NCBI RefSeq assembly: GCF_019237615.1
Contig: NZ_JAFAGT010000033.1
Span: forward strand, 1 to 64,000
Source of the DNA: Roseateles sp.
Lineage (GTDB): Bacteria; Pseudomonadota; Gammaproteobacteria; Burkholderiales; Burkholderiaceae_C
Direction: 5' to 3'
Length of the DNA stretch: 64,000 bases
The position numbers were made by a program, and so were the translations under genes. Each line of letters begins with the position of its first letter. Positions within the stretch are counted from its first letter, which is position 1. Shown piece by piece: positions 1 to 11,045 of the stretch. Under the pieces are notes generated by a model. It did not search any database and had not been told where the DNA came from. It worked only from the letters and a program-made list of their open reading frames with translations.

Positions 1-46
1 TCACGCGCTTGGCCAGATCGACCCCGACTCGGGTAATCTCGTTCAT
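1..46 (-). CDS. IS110-family transposase/recombinase, N-terminal fragment cut by the window edge
   Basis: Reading leftward from an ATG at 44-46, the 15 visible residues are MNEITRVGVDLAKRV. The VGVDLAK stretch is the typical opening of IS110-family DEDD recombinases and contains the first catalytic Asp. A purine-rich GGGGAAG lies just upstream of the start as a ribosome binding site. The rest of the gene lies beyond position 1, so intactness cannot be judged. IS110 enzymes move their element by RNA-guided recombination. Family assignment is fairly secure from the motif, but only a few residues are visible. Confidence 0.75.
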   Translation of the reverse strand, partial: MNEITRVGVDLAKRV

Positions 47-235
47 GGGCTTCCCCTTTCACAGGCTTGCAGATTGACGTTTCGCACCATCAATCTTGGC
101 GCTTCGACGCCGTGGGCCAGAAGGTGGGAAGTCCCTTCGTATTCGCTTGGTGTCCAGTTCGTCCATGCGAGACATCCCGCCTGGATGCTTGGTCCCGGGT
201 TATGCGCTGCAGCCCGGAAGTAGGCGCGCGCAGGC
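47..235 (-). other. Non-coding end upstream of the IS110 recombinase; possible bridge RNA region
   Basis: About 190 bases without a credible gene lie between the tRNA-Pro terminator and the recombinase start. In the IS110 group the non-coding end preceding the recombinase gene is known to encode the structured bridge RNA that pairs with donor and target DNA. The length here would allow it. No left boundary, core dinucleotide or fold was established, so this is inference from position only. Confidence 0.35.
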
Positions 236-273
236 AAAAAAATGTCCCAAGCACCGCGAAGGTCTTGGGACAT
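236..273 (-). terminator. Intrinsic terminator after tRNA-Pro
   Basis: On the minus strand a 10-bp perfect stem (ATGTCCCAAG / CTTGGGACAT, 264-273 and 242-251) encloses a loop that can extend pairing by ACC/GGT, followed by seven T residues (236-242). It lies about 95 bases past the tRNA-Pro CCA end and probably ends the ispB/tRNA-Pro transcript. Between the tRNA and this hairpin (274-367) I see no gene. Confidence 0.9.
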
Positions 274-367
274 CTTTGGGACAACCAGATCTTGAATTTG
301 TTCTAAACAGTCATCAATGCCTGTTTAGAGTCGCTCAGCGTCAATGCTTGATCTAGAAGGAAAATCC

Positions 368-444
368 TGGTCGGGGTGAGAGGATTCGAACCTCCGGCCT
401 CTACGTCCCGAACGTAGCGCTCTACCAGGCTAAGCTACACCCCG
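368..444 (-). tRNA. tRNA-Pro (anticodon CGG)
   Basis: The minus strand folds as a complete 77-base tRNA: acceptor CGGGGTG/CACCCCG, a D arm with AGCCTGGTAGAGC, anticodon stem CTACG/CGTAG with loop TTCGGGA giving anticodon CGG, and a T arm with GGTTCGAATCC. The discriminator A and the CCA end (368-370) are genome-encoded. It reads Pro codon CCG. It lies 21 bases downstream of ispB on the same strand and is followed by a strong terminator. Confidence 0.97.
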
Positions 445-465
445 ATGTCGTTTTGCTGAGTGGCT

Positions 466-1461
466 TCAGGAATGCCGCTCAACCGACTGAATTGCGAATT
501 CTAGCAGAGATTCTGTCCACTTGTTGGAAGGTAGCAGCTTGAGGCAGTCGGCTGCATGCCGGGCCTCGGTGCGCGCCGCTTCGCGCGTCGATTCCAGGGC
601 GCCGGTGGAGCGCACGATGGCGACGATCTCCTGCAGCTTTTCCTGCTCGCCCTCTTCGATGGCATGGCGCAGCAGCGCGCGCTGCTCGGGCGTGCCGCGC
701 TCCATCGCGATCAGCAGGGGCAGGGTCGTCTTGCCCTCGCGCAGGTCGTCGCCGATGTTCTTGCCGAGTTCGTGGGCGTCGCCCTCGTAGTCGAGCACGT
801 CGTCGATGAGCTGGAACGCCGTTCCCAGTGCGCGGCCGTAGGCGGCGCAGGCCTCCTCGACCTCGGGCGTGGCGTTTGCCAGTACGGCGCCGAGCCGGGC
901 GCTGGCCTCGAAGAGCTTTGCGGTCTTGAAGCGGATCACGCGCAGATAGCTCTCCACGGTGATGTCCGGGTCATGCATGTTCATCAGCTGCAGGACCTCG
1001 CCCTCGGCGATGACGTTGGTCGCCTCGGCCAGCACCTCCAGCACGCGCATGCGGTCGACCGACACCATCATCTGGAAGGCGCGCGAATAGAGGAAGTCGC
1101 CGACCAGCACGCTGGCCGCGTTGCCGAACAGCGCATTCGCGGTCGGCTTGCCGCGGCGCAGCGACGACTCGTCGACGACGTCGTCATGCAGCAGCGTGGC
1201 CGTGTGGATGAATTCGACGACGGCCGCCAGCTCGAAGCGCGCGGCATGGTCGAAGCCCAGTGCATTCGCGAACAGCAGCACGAGCTTGGGCCGCATGCGC
1301 TTGCCGCCCGCGTGGACGATGTAGTGGGCGATCTGGTCGATCAGCGCCACATCTGAGCTGAGGCGCTGGGCGATGACGGCGTCCACCTGCGCCATTTCGG
1401 CGGCCAGCAGGGAGAGGGCCTCGGCAACTTGGGATGGGGGCGAGGCAATCTCGACGCGCAC
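466..1461 (-). CDS. ispB: Polyprenyl diphosphate synthase (octaprenyl type, IspB family)
   Basis: A 331-residue all-helical trans-prenyltransferase. The first aspartate-rich motif is seen in LLHDDVVDES and the second in LIDDVLDYEGD. The substrate-binding GGKRMRP lies near residue 53. The enzyme elongates farnesyl diphosphate with isopentenyl diphosphate to make the long side chain of ubiquinone in the cytoplasm. The start is GTG at 1461 and the length is normal for IspB. It lies back to back with rplU, the usual arrangement in proteobacteria. The exact chain length of the product cannot be read from sequence. Confidence 0.93.
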   Translation of the reverse strand: MRVEIASPPSQVAEALSLLAAEMAQVDAVIAQRLSSDVALIDQIAHYIVHAGGKRMRPKLVLLFANALGFDHAARFELAAVVEFIHTATLLHDDVVDESSLRRGKPTANALFGNAASVLVGDFLYSRAFQMMVSVDRMRVLEVLAEATNVIAEGEVLQLMNMHDPDITVESYLRVIRFKTAKLFEASARLGAVLANATPEVEEACAAYGRALGTAFQLIDDVLDYEGDAHELGKNIGDDLREGKTTLPLLIAMERGTPEQRALLRHAIEEGEQEKLQEIVAIVRSTGALESTREAARTEARHAADCLKLLPSNKWTESLLEFAIQSVERHS

Positions 1462-1576
1462 TCTGGACTCTCAAGCTAGGAATCGCGGGATTATAGGAAG
1501 GGCATCCACCCCTCCCGGGGCAAGGCGGGCGTCGGCGGTTGTCGCGAGGCTTGCGGCGGGTTCGTGGCGGCGGGCA

Positions 1577-1606
1577 TTGCCTGTTCGCAGAACATCAGGG
1601 TATACT
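1577..1606 (+). promoter_or_regulatory. Probable sigma-70 promoter of rplU-rpmA
   Basis: TTGCCT (1577-1582) and TATACT (1601-1606) are separated by 18 bases, a good match to a housekeeping promoter. A leader of about 150 bases would precede rplU at 1761. The leader contains GC-rich inverted segments but no leader class I can name. Confidence 0.65.
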
Positions 1607-1760
1607 CGCGGGCTCTTTGCAGTTCGTGCGCCTTTGGCGCATGCGCGGCAGAGAGATCAAATCGACAAAAAGGCCCGACGAGGGCGGCGGCGCGAGGTGC
1701 AAACCGGACGCCGGGCCGCTGGAGCCGGGTGGATGCACCTCCAGGTGCGAAAGGAAGAAC

Positions 1761-2072
1761 ATGTACGCGGTCATCAAAACCGGCGGCAAGCAGTACAAGG
1801 TTGCTGCTGGCGAAAAGATCAAGGTCGAGTTGCTCGACGCGGAAGTTGGCGCCGAGGTCACCCTCGACCAGGTGCTGGCAGTTGGCAGCGGCGACGGCCT
1901 GACGGTCGGCGCTCCGCTGGTCGCTGGCGCTACCGTCAGCGCCAAGGTCGTCAGCCACGGCAAGCACGACAAGGTTCGCATCTTCAAGATGCGCCGTCGC
2001 AAGCACTACAAGAAGAGCCAAGGCCATCGCCAGAACTACACCGAGCTGGAAATCAGCGCGGTCAACGGCTGA
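1761..2072 (+). CDS. rplU: 50S ribosomal protein L21
   Basis: A 103-residue protein beginning [14 protein letters not shown], the signature start of bL21, and ending in the basic [14 protein letters not shown] region that contacts 23S rRNA. Family length is about 103. The ATG at 1761 is preceded by GAAAGGAAG as a ribosome binding site; longer in-frame extensions upstream are not family-like. It is followed after 34 bases by rpmA in the conserved rplU-rpmA-obgE order, under the promoter at 1577-1606. Confidence 0.98.
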   Translation: MYAVIKTGGKQYKVAAGEKIKVELLDAEVGAEVTLDQVLAVGSGDGLTVGAPLVAGATVSAKVVSHGKHDKVRIFKMRRRKHYKKSQGHRQNYTELEISAVNG

Positions 2073-2106
2073 TCCCCTCTTCTCGCTAATTTCTAGGAGC
2101 TAACTC

Positions 2107-2370
2107 ATGGCACAGAAAAAAGGCGGCGGTTCCACACGGAACGGCCGCGACTCCAAGCCCAAGATGCTGGGCGTCAAGGCTTACGGCGGCGAACTGATCT
2201 CCGCAGGTTCCATCATCGTGCGCCAGCGCGGCACCAAGTTCCACCCCGGTGTGAACGTTGGCATCGGCAAGGACCACACGCTGTTCGCGCTGGTCGATGG
2301 CCACGTCAGCTTCACCGTCAAGGGTGCGAACAACCGTTCGACGGTCGTCGTCACGCCGCTGGCCGCCTAA
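2107..2370 (+). CDS. rpmA: 50S ribosomal protein L27
   Basis: An 87-residue bL27. The N-terminus [16 protein letters not shown] is the flexible tail that reaches the peptidyl-transferase centre, and the middle [18 protein letters not shown] is diagnostic. No N-terminal prepeptide of the Firmicutes type is present. It is co-transcribed with rplU and followed by an intrinsic terminator before obgE. Confidence 0.98.
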   Translation: MAQKKGGGSTRNGRDSKPKMLGVKAYGGELISAGSIIVRQRGTKFHPGVNVGIGKDHTLFALVDGHVSFTVKGANNRSTVVVTPLAA

Positions 2371-2406
2371 GCCAGCCGTTGCAGGCGAGCAAATCGCCTG
2401 ACATCC

Positions 2407-2432
2407 AAGCCCCGGCCCACCCGGGGCTTTGT
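2407..2432 (+). terminator. Intrinsic terminator after rpmA
   Basis: A 9-bp stem (AAGCCCCGG at 2407-2415, CCGGGGCTT at 2421-2429) with a five-base loop is followed by a short T-containing tail. It would separate most rplU-rpmA transcripts from obgE-proB. Confidence 0.75.
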
Positions 2433-2441
2433 CATTTCTGA

Positions 2442-4675
<2,234 letters not shown>

Positions 4676-4697
4676 GAGCGCCAGGCCGCGGCGGCGC

Positions 4698-5276
4698 TCA
4701 GCTCGGCGGCTCCCCGTCCGTCGTCTCCAGCGGCATGGGCCCGCTGTTGCGCTCGCGGTGCGCCGGCCGCATGCCGGCGCGCAGATAGCGGTTGTGGTGG
4801 TTGATGCGCGGCAGGTAGCGTGCCAACTCCGTCAACGCCATCTCGTAGACGCCGCGCTTGAACTCGATGACGGCATCGAGCGGCACCCAGTACTCGTTCC
4901 AGCGCCAGGCGTCGAACTCGGGGTGGTCGGTGGCGCGCAGGTTCATGTCGCAGTCACGCCCGACCAGTTGCAGCAGGAACCAGATCTGCTTCTGGCCCCG
5001 GTAATGGCCGCGCGCGTCGCGCCGGATGAAGTGCTCGGGCACCTCGTAGCGCAGCCAGTCGCGGGTCCTCGCGATGATGCGCACATGCTCTGGTATGAGC
5101 CCCACCTCTTCGTGGAGCTCTCGGAACATCGCCTGCTCAGGCGTTTCACCGTGCTTGATGCCCCCTTGCGGGAACTGCCATGAGTGCGTCCGGATGCGTT
5201 TGCCCCAGAACACCTCGTTGCGCTGGTTGAGCAGGATGATGCCGACGTTGGGGCGGAAGCCTTCACGGTCGAGCAT
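4698..5276 (-). CDS. rppH: RNA pyrophosphohydrolase (Nudix)
   Basis: A 192-residue Nudix enzyme beginning [17 protein letters not shown]. The Nudix box is [20 protein letters not shown], continuing VGL. The start at 5276 gives the family N-terminus. The enzyme removes pyrophosphate from triphosphorylated RNA 5' ends and so triggers decay. The C-terminal 30 residues are basic and Pro-rich. The gene is divergent from proS across 140 bases, a conserved betaproteobacterial neighbourhood, and convergent with proB. Confidence 0.95.
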   Translation of the reverse strand: MLDREGFRPNVGIILLNQRNEVFWGKRIRTHSWQFPQGGIKHGETPEQAMFRELHEEVGLIPEHVRIIARTRDWLRYEVPEHFIRRDARGHYRGQKQIWFLLQLVGRDCDMNLRATDHPEFDAWRWNEYWVPLDAVIEFKRGVYEMALTELARYLPRINHHNRYLRAGMRPAHRERNSGPMPLETTDGEPPS

Positions 5277-5378
5277 AATCAACCTCAAATCTCTAGTTGG
5301 TTCGATTATTGCATCGGGCCACGATGGCGTTGGCGCCCTCGCTAACCCGAAGATTTCTCCCTGTTTTGTCGTGACTCC

Positions 5379-5398
5379 GGCCGGGTTTTCACCCGGCC
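5379..5398 (+). promoter_or_regulatory. Perfect hairpin in the proS leader
   Basis: GGCCGGGT (5379-5386) and ACCCGGCC (5391-5398) form an 8-bp stem with a TTTC loop, ending 18 bases before the proS ATG. It could hamper ribosome loading or pause polymerase. There is no clear T-run after it, so it is not a convincing terminator. Confidence 0.5.
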
Positions 5399-5416
5399 TT
5401 CGCATTCCAGCCGCCC

Positions 5417-7159
5417 ATGAAAGCCTCACAGTTTTTCATCTCCACCCTCAAGGAAGCACCCGCCGATGCGGAGGTCGTGAGTCATAAGCTGATGATGCGC
5501 GCCGGCATGATCAAGCGCCTGGGTGCGGGTATTTACAACTACATGCCCATGGGTTTGCGGGTCATCCGCAAGGTCGAGAAGATCATCCGCGAGGAGATGG
5601 ACGCGGCCGGTGCCGTCGAGTGCCTGATGCCCGTCATCCAGCCCGCCGAGCTGTGGCAGGAAACCGGCCGCTTCGACAAGATGGGCCCGGAGCTGCTGCG
5701 CCTGAAGGACCGCCATGGCCGCGATTTCGTCGTGCAGCCCACCAGCGAGGAGGTCATCACCGACATCGCCCGTCAGGAGCTGCGCAGCTACCGCCAGCTG
5801 CCGAAGAACTTCTATCACATCCAGACCAAGTTCCGCGACGAGCGCCGGCCCCGCTTCGGCCTGATGCGCGGCCGTGAGTTCACGATGAAGGACGCCTACT
5901 CCTTCGACCGCGACGTCGAGGCCGCGGGCCGCAGCTACGACAACATGTACGCGGCGTACTGCAAGATCTTCGACCGCTTCGGCCTGCAGTACCGCGCCGT
6001 CGCGGCCGACACCGGCGCCATTGGCGGCGACCGCTCGCACGAGTTCCAGGTCATCGCCGACACCGGCGAAGACGCCATCGTCTACTGCCCCACCAGCGAC
6101 TACGCGGCCAACATCGAGCTGGCCGAGGCCGTCGCGCTGACCGCCACGCGCGGCGCGGCGACGCAGGCGCTGACGAAGACACCCACGCCGGGCAAGAGCA
6201 CCTGCGCAGACGTCGCCGAGCTGCTGAAGCTGCCGCTGGCGCAGACGGTCAAGTCGCTGGTGCTGGCCACCGACGAGCTGGACAAGGACGGCAACGTCGC
6301 CAAGACCCAGGTCTGGCTGCTGCTGGTGCGCGGCGACCATGACCTGAACGAGGTCAAGGCCGGCAAGGTCGAGGGCCTCAAGGGCGGCTTCCGCTTCGCG
6401 ACCGTCGGCGAGATCGAGACCCACTTCGGCTGCAAGCCCGGCTATCTGGGGCCCATCGGCGCCAAGGGCGTCAGGATCGTCGCCGACCGCACCGTGGCCA
6501 ACATGGCCGATTTCGTCTGTGGCGCCAACGAGCCGGACTTCCACCTGACCGGCGTGAACTGGGGCCGCGACCTGCCCGAGCCCGATGTCGTCGCCGACAT
6601 CCGCGACGTCGTCGCCGGCGACCCCTCGCCCGACGGCAAGGGCATTCTGGCCATCCAGCGTGGTATCGAGGTGGGCCATGTGTTCTATCTCGGCACCAAG
6701 TATTCAGCCGCGATGAACGCCACCTTCCTGGACGAGAACGGCAAGCCCGCGTTGATGGAGATGGGCTGCTACGGCATCGGCGTGACCCGCATCCTGGGCG
6801 CCGCCATCGAGCAGAACAGCGACGCGCGCGGCATCATCTGGCCGGATGCGATTGCGCCCTTCACCGTGGTCATCTGCCCCATCGGCATGGATCGCAGCGA
6901 CGAGGTCAAGGCCGCCGCCCACCAGCTCTACGAGGAGCTGAAGGCGCTGGGCGTGGACGTGCTGCTGGACGACCGCGGCGAGCGCCCCGGCGCGATGTTC
7001 GCGGACTGGGAGCTGATCGGCGTGCCGCACCGTGTGGTGCTGGGCGACCGCGGGTTGAAGGAAGGCCAGGTCGAATACCAGGGCCGCCGCGACGAGGCCG
7101 CGACCAAGCTGGCCGTCGGCGACGTGGTGGGACACCTGAAAGGCCTGCTCAAGCTTTGA
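5417..7159 (+). CDS. proS: Prolyl-tRNA synthetase (bacterial type with editing insertion)
   Basis: A 580-residue class II synthetase. Motif 2 is seen in [22 protein letters not shown] split around residues 136-158, and motif 3 in [16 protein letters not shown] near 453-468. The INS/YbaK-like editing insertion lies between (about 225-400), followed by the anticodon-binding domain. It charges tRNA-Pro; a tRNA-Pro(CGG) gene lies 5 kb away in the same window. The ATG at 5417 begins [19 protein letters not shown], as in orthologs. Confidence 0.97.
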   Translation: MKASQFFISTLKEAPADAEVVSHKLMMRAGMIKRLGAGIYNYMPMGLRVIRKVEKIIREEMDAAGAVECLMPVIQPAELWQETGRFDKMGPELLRLKDRHGRDFVVQPTSEEVITDIARQELRSYRQLPKNFYHIQTKFRDERRPRFGLMRGREFTMKDAYSFDRDVEAAGRSYDNMYAAYCKIFDRFGLQYRAVAADTGAIGGDRSHEFQVIADTGEDAIVYCPTSDYAANIELAEAVALTATRGAATQALTKTPTPGKSTCADVAELLKLPLAQTVKSLVLATDELDKDGNVAKTQVWLLLVRGDHDLNEVKAGKVEGLKGGFRFATVGEIETHFGCKPGYLGPIGAKGVRIVADRTVANMADFVCGANEPDFHLTGVNWGRDLPEPDVVADIRDVVAGDPSPDGKGILAIQRGIEVGHVFYLGTKYSAAMNATFLDENGKPALMEMGCYGIGVTRILGAAIEQNSDARGIIWPDAIAPFTVVICPIGMDRSDEVKAAAHQLYEELKALGVDVLLDDRGERPGAMFADWELIGVPHRVVLGDRGLKEGQVEYQGRRDEAATKLAVGDVVGHLKGLLKL

Positions 7160-7764
7160 AGCGCCGGCTTCTGCTGCTGAGCCTGCTCGGGGCGCCGCTG
7201 GCGGCGCGGGCGGGGGCCCAGGTCGAGGAACCGCTGGCGGACTCGATCCGCTCGGCGCTGGGCGCCGCCATCGCGCAGAGCGCCCCGCCTCGCCCGCGCT
7301 TCGAGTCCGATCAGGTCGAGGCGCGCATGGCCTATCTGCGCTGGCTGGGCGCGATGAGCGAGCGCCTGAAGAAGCGCAAGACCGAGACACAGATCCGCAT
7401 CGAGTTCCTTGAGGCGGTCTGGTACGAGTCCAAGCGTGCGGGTCTGGAGCCCAGCCTGGTGCTGGGCCTCATCCAGGTGGAGAGCGGCTTCCGCAAATAC
7501 GCGATCAGCGTCGCCGGTGCGCGTGGCTATATGCAGGTGATGCCGTTCTGGACGCGCGCCATCGGCGACGGCGACGCGTCACGGCTGTTCCACATGCAGA
7601 CCAATCTGCGCTTCGGCTGCGTGATCCTGCGTCACTACCTGGACGTCGAGCGCGGCAACCTTTCGCTGGCGCTTGGCCGCTACAACGGCAGCCGCGGCCG
7701 ACCGGAGTATCCGAGCGCGGTCTTCGGCGCGCGGCGCCAGTGGCTGCTGCCTGGCGAGGCCTGA
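7156..7764 (+). CDS. Lytic transglycosylase SLT-domain protein
   Basis: A 202-residue secreted protein. The start is TTG at 7156, overlapping the proS stop as TTGA. Residues 1-21 form a signal peptide ending near ARAGA. The SLT goose-lysozyme fold is seen in [16 protein letters not shown], with the catalytic Glu in ESGF, then [12 protein letters not shown] and LGRYNGS. It would cleave peptidoglycan glycan strands to 1,6-anhydro ends in the periplasm. It is translationally coupled to proS, which is common in Burkholderiales. Confidence 0.9.
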   Translation: MKRRLLLLSLLGAPLAARAGAQVEEPLADSIRSALGAAIAQSAPPRPRFESDQVEARMAYLRWLGAMSERLKKRKTETQIRIEFLEAVWYESKRAGLEPSLVLGLIQVESGFRKYAISVAGARGYMQVMPFWTRAIGDGDASRLFHMQTNLRFGCVILRHYLDVERGNLSLALGRYNGSRGRPEYPSAVFGARRQWLLPGEA

Positions 7765-7838
7765 GAGCCCCCGAGTTGCTTTCGGCAGCGGGCCGCGGGC
7801 GAGGTAGGCTAGACGCTTTCGTCCACAAGACAGCTCCC

Positions 7839-9974
7839 ATGTCCGTCACCCGCCGATTCGCGCCTTTGATACTTTCCGCCCTGCTTGCCGCCGGCCTCGC
7901 CCAGGCACAGCCCGGCGACAACCCGCTGCTGGGCGTCAGCCCGCTGCCGCTGCAGTACCCGCAGTTCGACAAGCTGCGCGACGAGCACTTCGGCCCGGCG
8001 CTGGACAAGGGCATGGCCGAGCAGCTCGCCGAGATCCAGGCCATCGCCGACAACCCCGCCGCGCCCACGTTCGACAACACCATCGTCGCCTGGGAGCGGA
8101 GCGGCCGGCTGTTGAACCGTGCGACGACGCTGCTGTTCAGCCTGCTGGGCGCCGATGCCAACCCGGCCCGCCAGCAACTGCAGACCGACTACGCCGCCAA
8201 GCTTGCCGCCCAGCGCGACGCCGTGCTGCTCAACCCCAAGCTGTTCGCCCGCGTCGAGGCGCTGTACGCCCAGCGCGACACCGCCGCACCCAATGCCGAG
8301 GCCAAGCGCCTCATCGAGCGCTACCGCCGCGACATGCTGCGTGCCGGTGCGCAGCTGAGCGATGAGCAGAAGACGCGCATGAGGGCCATCAACGCCGAGT
8401 TGGCGACGCTGACGGCACGCTTCAACAAGCAGGTGCTGGCCGAGGTCAACGACTCGGCCATCGTCGTCGACAGCGCCGAGGAGCTGGCCGGCCTGAGCGC
8501 GGCGCAGATCGCCGCCGCCGCCGATGCGGCCAGGAAGCGCGGGCTGGAAGGCAAATACCTGATCGCGCTGCTGAACACCACCATCCAGCCCTTCGAGACC
8601 GACCTGCAGAACCGTGCGCTGCGCGAGCGCCTGCATCGCGCCTCGGTGGCGCGCGGCGCACGCGGCAATGAATTCGACACGCGTGCCATCGTGTCCCGCG
8701 TGATGACGCTGCGCCAGGAGCGCGCGGCGCTGCTGGGCTACGCGACGCCCGCAGCCTATGTGCTGGAGGAGGAGACCGCCAAGACGCCCGAGACCGTCAA
8801 CGCGCTGCTGCGCCAGCTCGCACCTGCCGCCGCGGCTTCGGCCCGCCAGGAGGCGGCGGAGCTGCAGAAGCTCATCGACGGCGAGCAGGCCGCCAAGAAC
8901 CAGCCCAGCTTCGCGCTGCAGGCCTGGGACTGGAGCTACTACGCCGAGAAGCTGCGCGCCGCCAAGTACGGCTTCGACGCCAGCCAGCTCAAGCCCTATC
9001 TGGAGATCGGCAGCGTGCTGGAGCGCGGCGTGTTCTTCGCGGCCCAGCAGCTCTACGGCATCACTTTCAAGCGCCGCATGGACCTGCCGGTCTACCGCGA
9101 CGACGTGCGCGTCTACGACGTCTTCGACACCAACGGCAAGCAACTCGCCATCTTCATCGCCGACCTCTACGCCCGTCCGAGCAAGCGCGGCGGTGCGTGG
9201 ATGAACGCCTACGTCGGCCAGAACGCACTGGAGGGGACGCAGCCGGTCGTCGCCAACCACCTCAACATCCCCAAGCCGCCGCCCGGCGAGCCGACGCTGC
9301 TGACCTGGGACGAGGTCAACACGATGTTCCACGAGTTCGGCCATGCACTGCACGGCATGTTCAACAAGAGCCGCTACCCGGGCCTGTCCCGCGTGCCGCG
9401 CGACTTCGTCGAGTACCCCTCGCAGGTCAACGAAGTCTGGGCCGACTGGCCCAGCGTGCTGGCCAGCTACGCCCGCCACTACAAGACCGGCGAGGCCATG
9501 CCGCGCGAACTGCTCGACAAGGTCTCGCGCGCCAAGCGCTTCAACCAGGGCTACACGACGCTGTCCTACCTGTCCGCCGCCATCGTCGACCAGCGCCTGC
9601 ACCAGCTCAAGGCGGGCGAGATCCCGACGGCCGACGGCATCGTTGACTTCGAGGCCAAGGTGTTGAAGGAGGAGGGCGTCGACTTCGGCCCCGTGCCGCC
9701 GCGCTACAAGCTCCCGTACTTCAGCCACATCATGGGCGGCTACTCGGCCGGCTACTACGCCTACATCTGGAGCGAGGTGCTGGACGCCGACACGGTGGAA
9801 TGGCTGAAGGCCGAGGGCGGCCTCAAGCGCGCCAACGGCGACCAGCTGCGCGCCAAGATGCTGTCGCGCGGCGGCAGCGAGGACGCGATGCAGCTGTTCC
9901 GCAACCTCGTGGGCCACGAGCCCGACATCAAGCCGCTGCTGGAGCGGCGCGGCCTGGTGGTGCAGAAGCCCTGA
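7839..9974 (+). CDS. M3-family zinc metallopeptidase (peptidyl-dipeptidase Dcp / oligopeptidase A type)
   Basis: A 711-residue protein starting MSVTRRFAPLILSALLAAG, with a signal peptide ending near AQAQ, so probably periplasmic. The zinc motif HEFGHALHG is followed by the downstream Glu ligand region VEYPSQVNEVW. The C-terminal FSHIMGGYSAGYYAYIWSEV is typical of M3. It trims short peptides. The presence of a leader favours a Dcp-like periplasmic peptidase over cytoplasmic OpdA, but the cleavage mode cannot be settled from sequence. Confidence 0.9.
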   Translation: MSVTRRFAPLILSALLAAGLAQAQPGDNPLLGVSPLPLQYPQFDKLRDEHFGPALDKGMAEQLAEIQAIADNPAAPTFDNTIVAWERSGRLLNRATTLLFSLLGADANPARQQLQTDYAAKLAAQRDAVLLNPKLFARVEALYAQRDTAAPNAEAKRLIERYRRDMLRAGAQLSDEQKTRMRAINAELATLTARFNKQVLAEVNDSAIVVDSAEELAGLSAAQIAAAADAARKRGLEGKYLIALLNTTIQPFETDLQNRALRERLHRASVARGARGNEFDTRAIVSRVMTLRQERAALLGYATPAAYVLEEETAKTPETVNALLRQLAPAAAASARQEAAELQKLIDGEQAAKNQPSFALQAWDWSYYAEKLRAAKYGFDASQLKPYLEIGSVLERGVFFAAQQLYGITFKRRMDLPVYRDDVRVYDVFDTNGKQLAIFIADLYARPSKRGGAWMNAYVGQNALEGTQPVVANHLNIPKPPPGEPTLLTWDEVNTMFHEFGHALHGMFNKSRYPGLSRVPRDFVEYPSQVNEVWADWPSVLASYARHYKTGEAMPRELLDKVSRAKRFNQGYTTLSYLSAAIVDQRLHQLKAGEIPTADGIVDFEAKVLKEEGVDFGPVPPRYKLPYFSHIMGGYSAGYYAYIWSEVLDADTVEWLKAEGGLKRANGDQLRAKMLSRGGSEDAMQLFRNLVGHEPDIKPLLERRGLVVQKP

Positions 9975-10122
9975 GCGAAGGGTGCTGCAGGTCAGCTTCG
10001 ATCACGGTGAGGCGGGAGCGGCGAGCCCGTCGCCCCGTCGTCCGCGGTGCCGCTGACCGTGGCATGGAGCAGGAGGGGCTGCCCGCTCGACGGCGAAATG
10101 CGGCTGGATGCCGCAGTCATCC

Positions 10123-10536
10123 TCACCTGTTGCTGGACGCGCCGGGAGGCGTCGTGCCGATGATGCGCGGCAGGCCGAGCGAGGCCGCGAAGTCGAGCGC
10201 GGCGCCGGCCGCCTCGACGGCATATCCGGTTCCCCGGTACCCGGGCAGGAACGCGAAGCCGAGGTCTGGCGCATCCAGGTGAGGGCGCCGGGCCAGTCCG
10301 CAGATGCCCATCGGCTCCGGCACGCCGTGACGCTCGACGGCGTAGAAGCCGAAGCCCTGCTGGTCGTCGCGTGTCCAGGGGCCGTCCTCGAGATGGCGGA
10401 TGGCGTCCCGGCGCGTGCGAATGCCGCGATCGCCGATATGAGTCAGCCAAGCCTCGTTGTTCATCAGCCGGTGGACGCAGTCTGCGTCGGCCGGCGTCAG
10501 CGGGCGCAGCAGCAGACGAGCCGTGCGGAGCGCCAT
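10123..10536 (-). CDS. RimJ/RimL-type GNAT acetyltransferase, C-terminally short
   Basis: A 137-residue protein, MALRTARLLLRPLTPADAD onward, with the GNAT_3 pattern including GICGLARR and the acetyl-CoA loop region FLPGYRGTGYAVEA. Family members are usually 165-185 residues; this one stops after GTTPPGASSNR, where the last beta strands (LEKLGF-like) should follow. It may be truncated or have an altered C-terminus. It lies eight bases after another GNAT gene. The substrate is unknown. Confidence 0.7.
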   Translation of the reverse strand: MALRTARLLLRPLTPADADCVHRLMNNEAWLTHIGDRGIRTRRDAIRHLEDGPWTRDDQQGFGFYAVERHGVPEPMGICGLARRPHLDAPDLGFAFLPGYRGTGYAVEAAGAALDFAASLGLPRIIGTTPPGASSNR

Positions 10537-10544
10537 CACGGGCG

Positions 10545-10991
10545 TCACTTGCCCGTAGTGCAGGACTTGCGTCGGACCACCATGTGCGAGGCCGTTGCCA
10601 GGCCGAGCCGGTCGTAGAAGGCCGAAGCCGAAGCGTTGCCCGCCGTGGTCAGCAGCTCCAGGCGGGAGGCGCCATGGGCGCCTGCAATGTCGAGCAGCCG
10701 ATGCACGACCGCCCGGCCGACGCCCTGCCCGCGAAACGCGGAGTCGACGAAGAGCACATGGAGGTACATGTCCATCGCGCCGCTGAAGGCCCCCCACTTC
10801 CATGAATGGACGGTCAGGCCGCAGACATCGCCTGGCCCCTCGCCCGCCGTCCGGCGCACATGCACCAAGTGCGCCACGGCCATGGGCGTCGCGCCGAACA
10901 GCGTATGCCGCAGGAATTCGTCGCTCGCCCGGGCCCGTGCCACCCCTTCGTGCCGGGCCAGTTGCTCGAGGTAGCCGCGGATCAGGGGCAA
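10545..10991 (-). CDS. GNAT acetyltransferase with a probable N-terminal frameshift
   Basis: The open frame encodes 148 residues with a clear GNAT core (LHVLFVDSAFRGQGVGRAVV and ASAFYDRLGL). The in-frame start is a poor TTG at 10991. Another frame opens with ATG at 11035, just after the ubiX stop, and reads MPASDVALIP; adding one base in the C5 run (G5 on the plus strand, 11005-11009) joins it smoothly to PPLPGELPLIRGYLEQLARHE, a normal GNAT start. So the gene is probably 10545-11035 with a one-base deletion, or the run was miscounted in sequencing. The substrate is unknown. Confidence 0.7.
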   Translation of the reverse strand: MPLIRGYLEQLARHEGVARARASDEFLRHTLFGATPMAVAHLVHVRRTAGEGPGDVCGLTVHSWKWGAFSGAMDMYLHVLFVDSAFRGQGVGRAVVHRLLDIAGAHGASRLELLTTAGNASASAFYDRLGLATASHMVVRRKSCTTGK

Positions 10992-11045
10992 CTCGCCGGG
11001 AAGCGGGGGATCAGCGCAACGTCACTGGCTGGCATGCCCTGCGTT

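Noticed and set aside
368-444. tRNA-Pro as an integration site for the IS110 element
   Set aside because: No second copy of its 3' end was seen in the window, and IS110 elements do not use tRNA-derived att sites in this way.
5277-5416. T-box or leader-peptide attenuator for proS
   Set aside because: No specifier loop or antiterminator sequence and no Pro-rich short open frame were found; the hairpin lacks a T-run.
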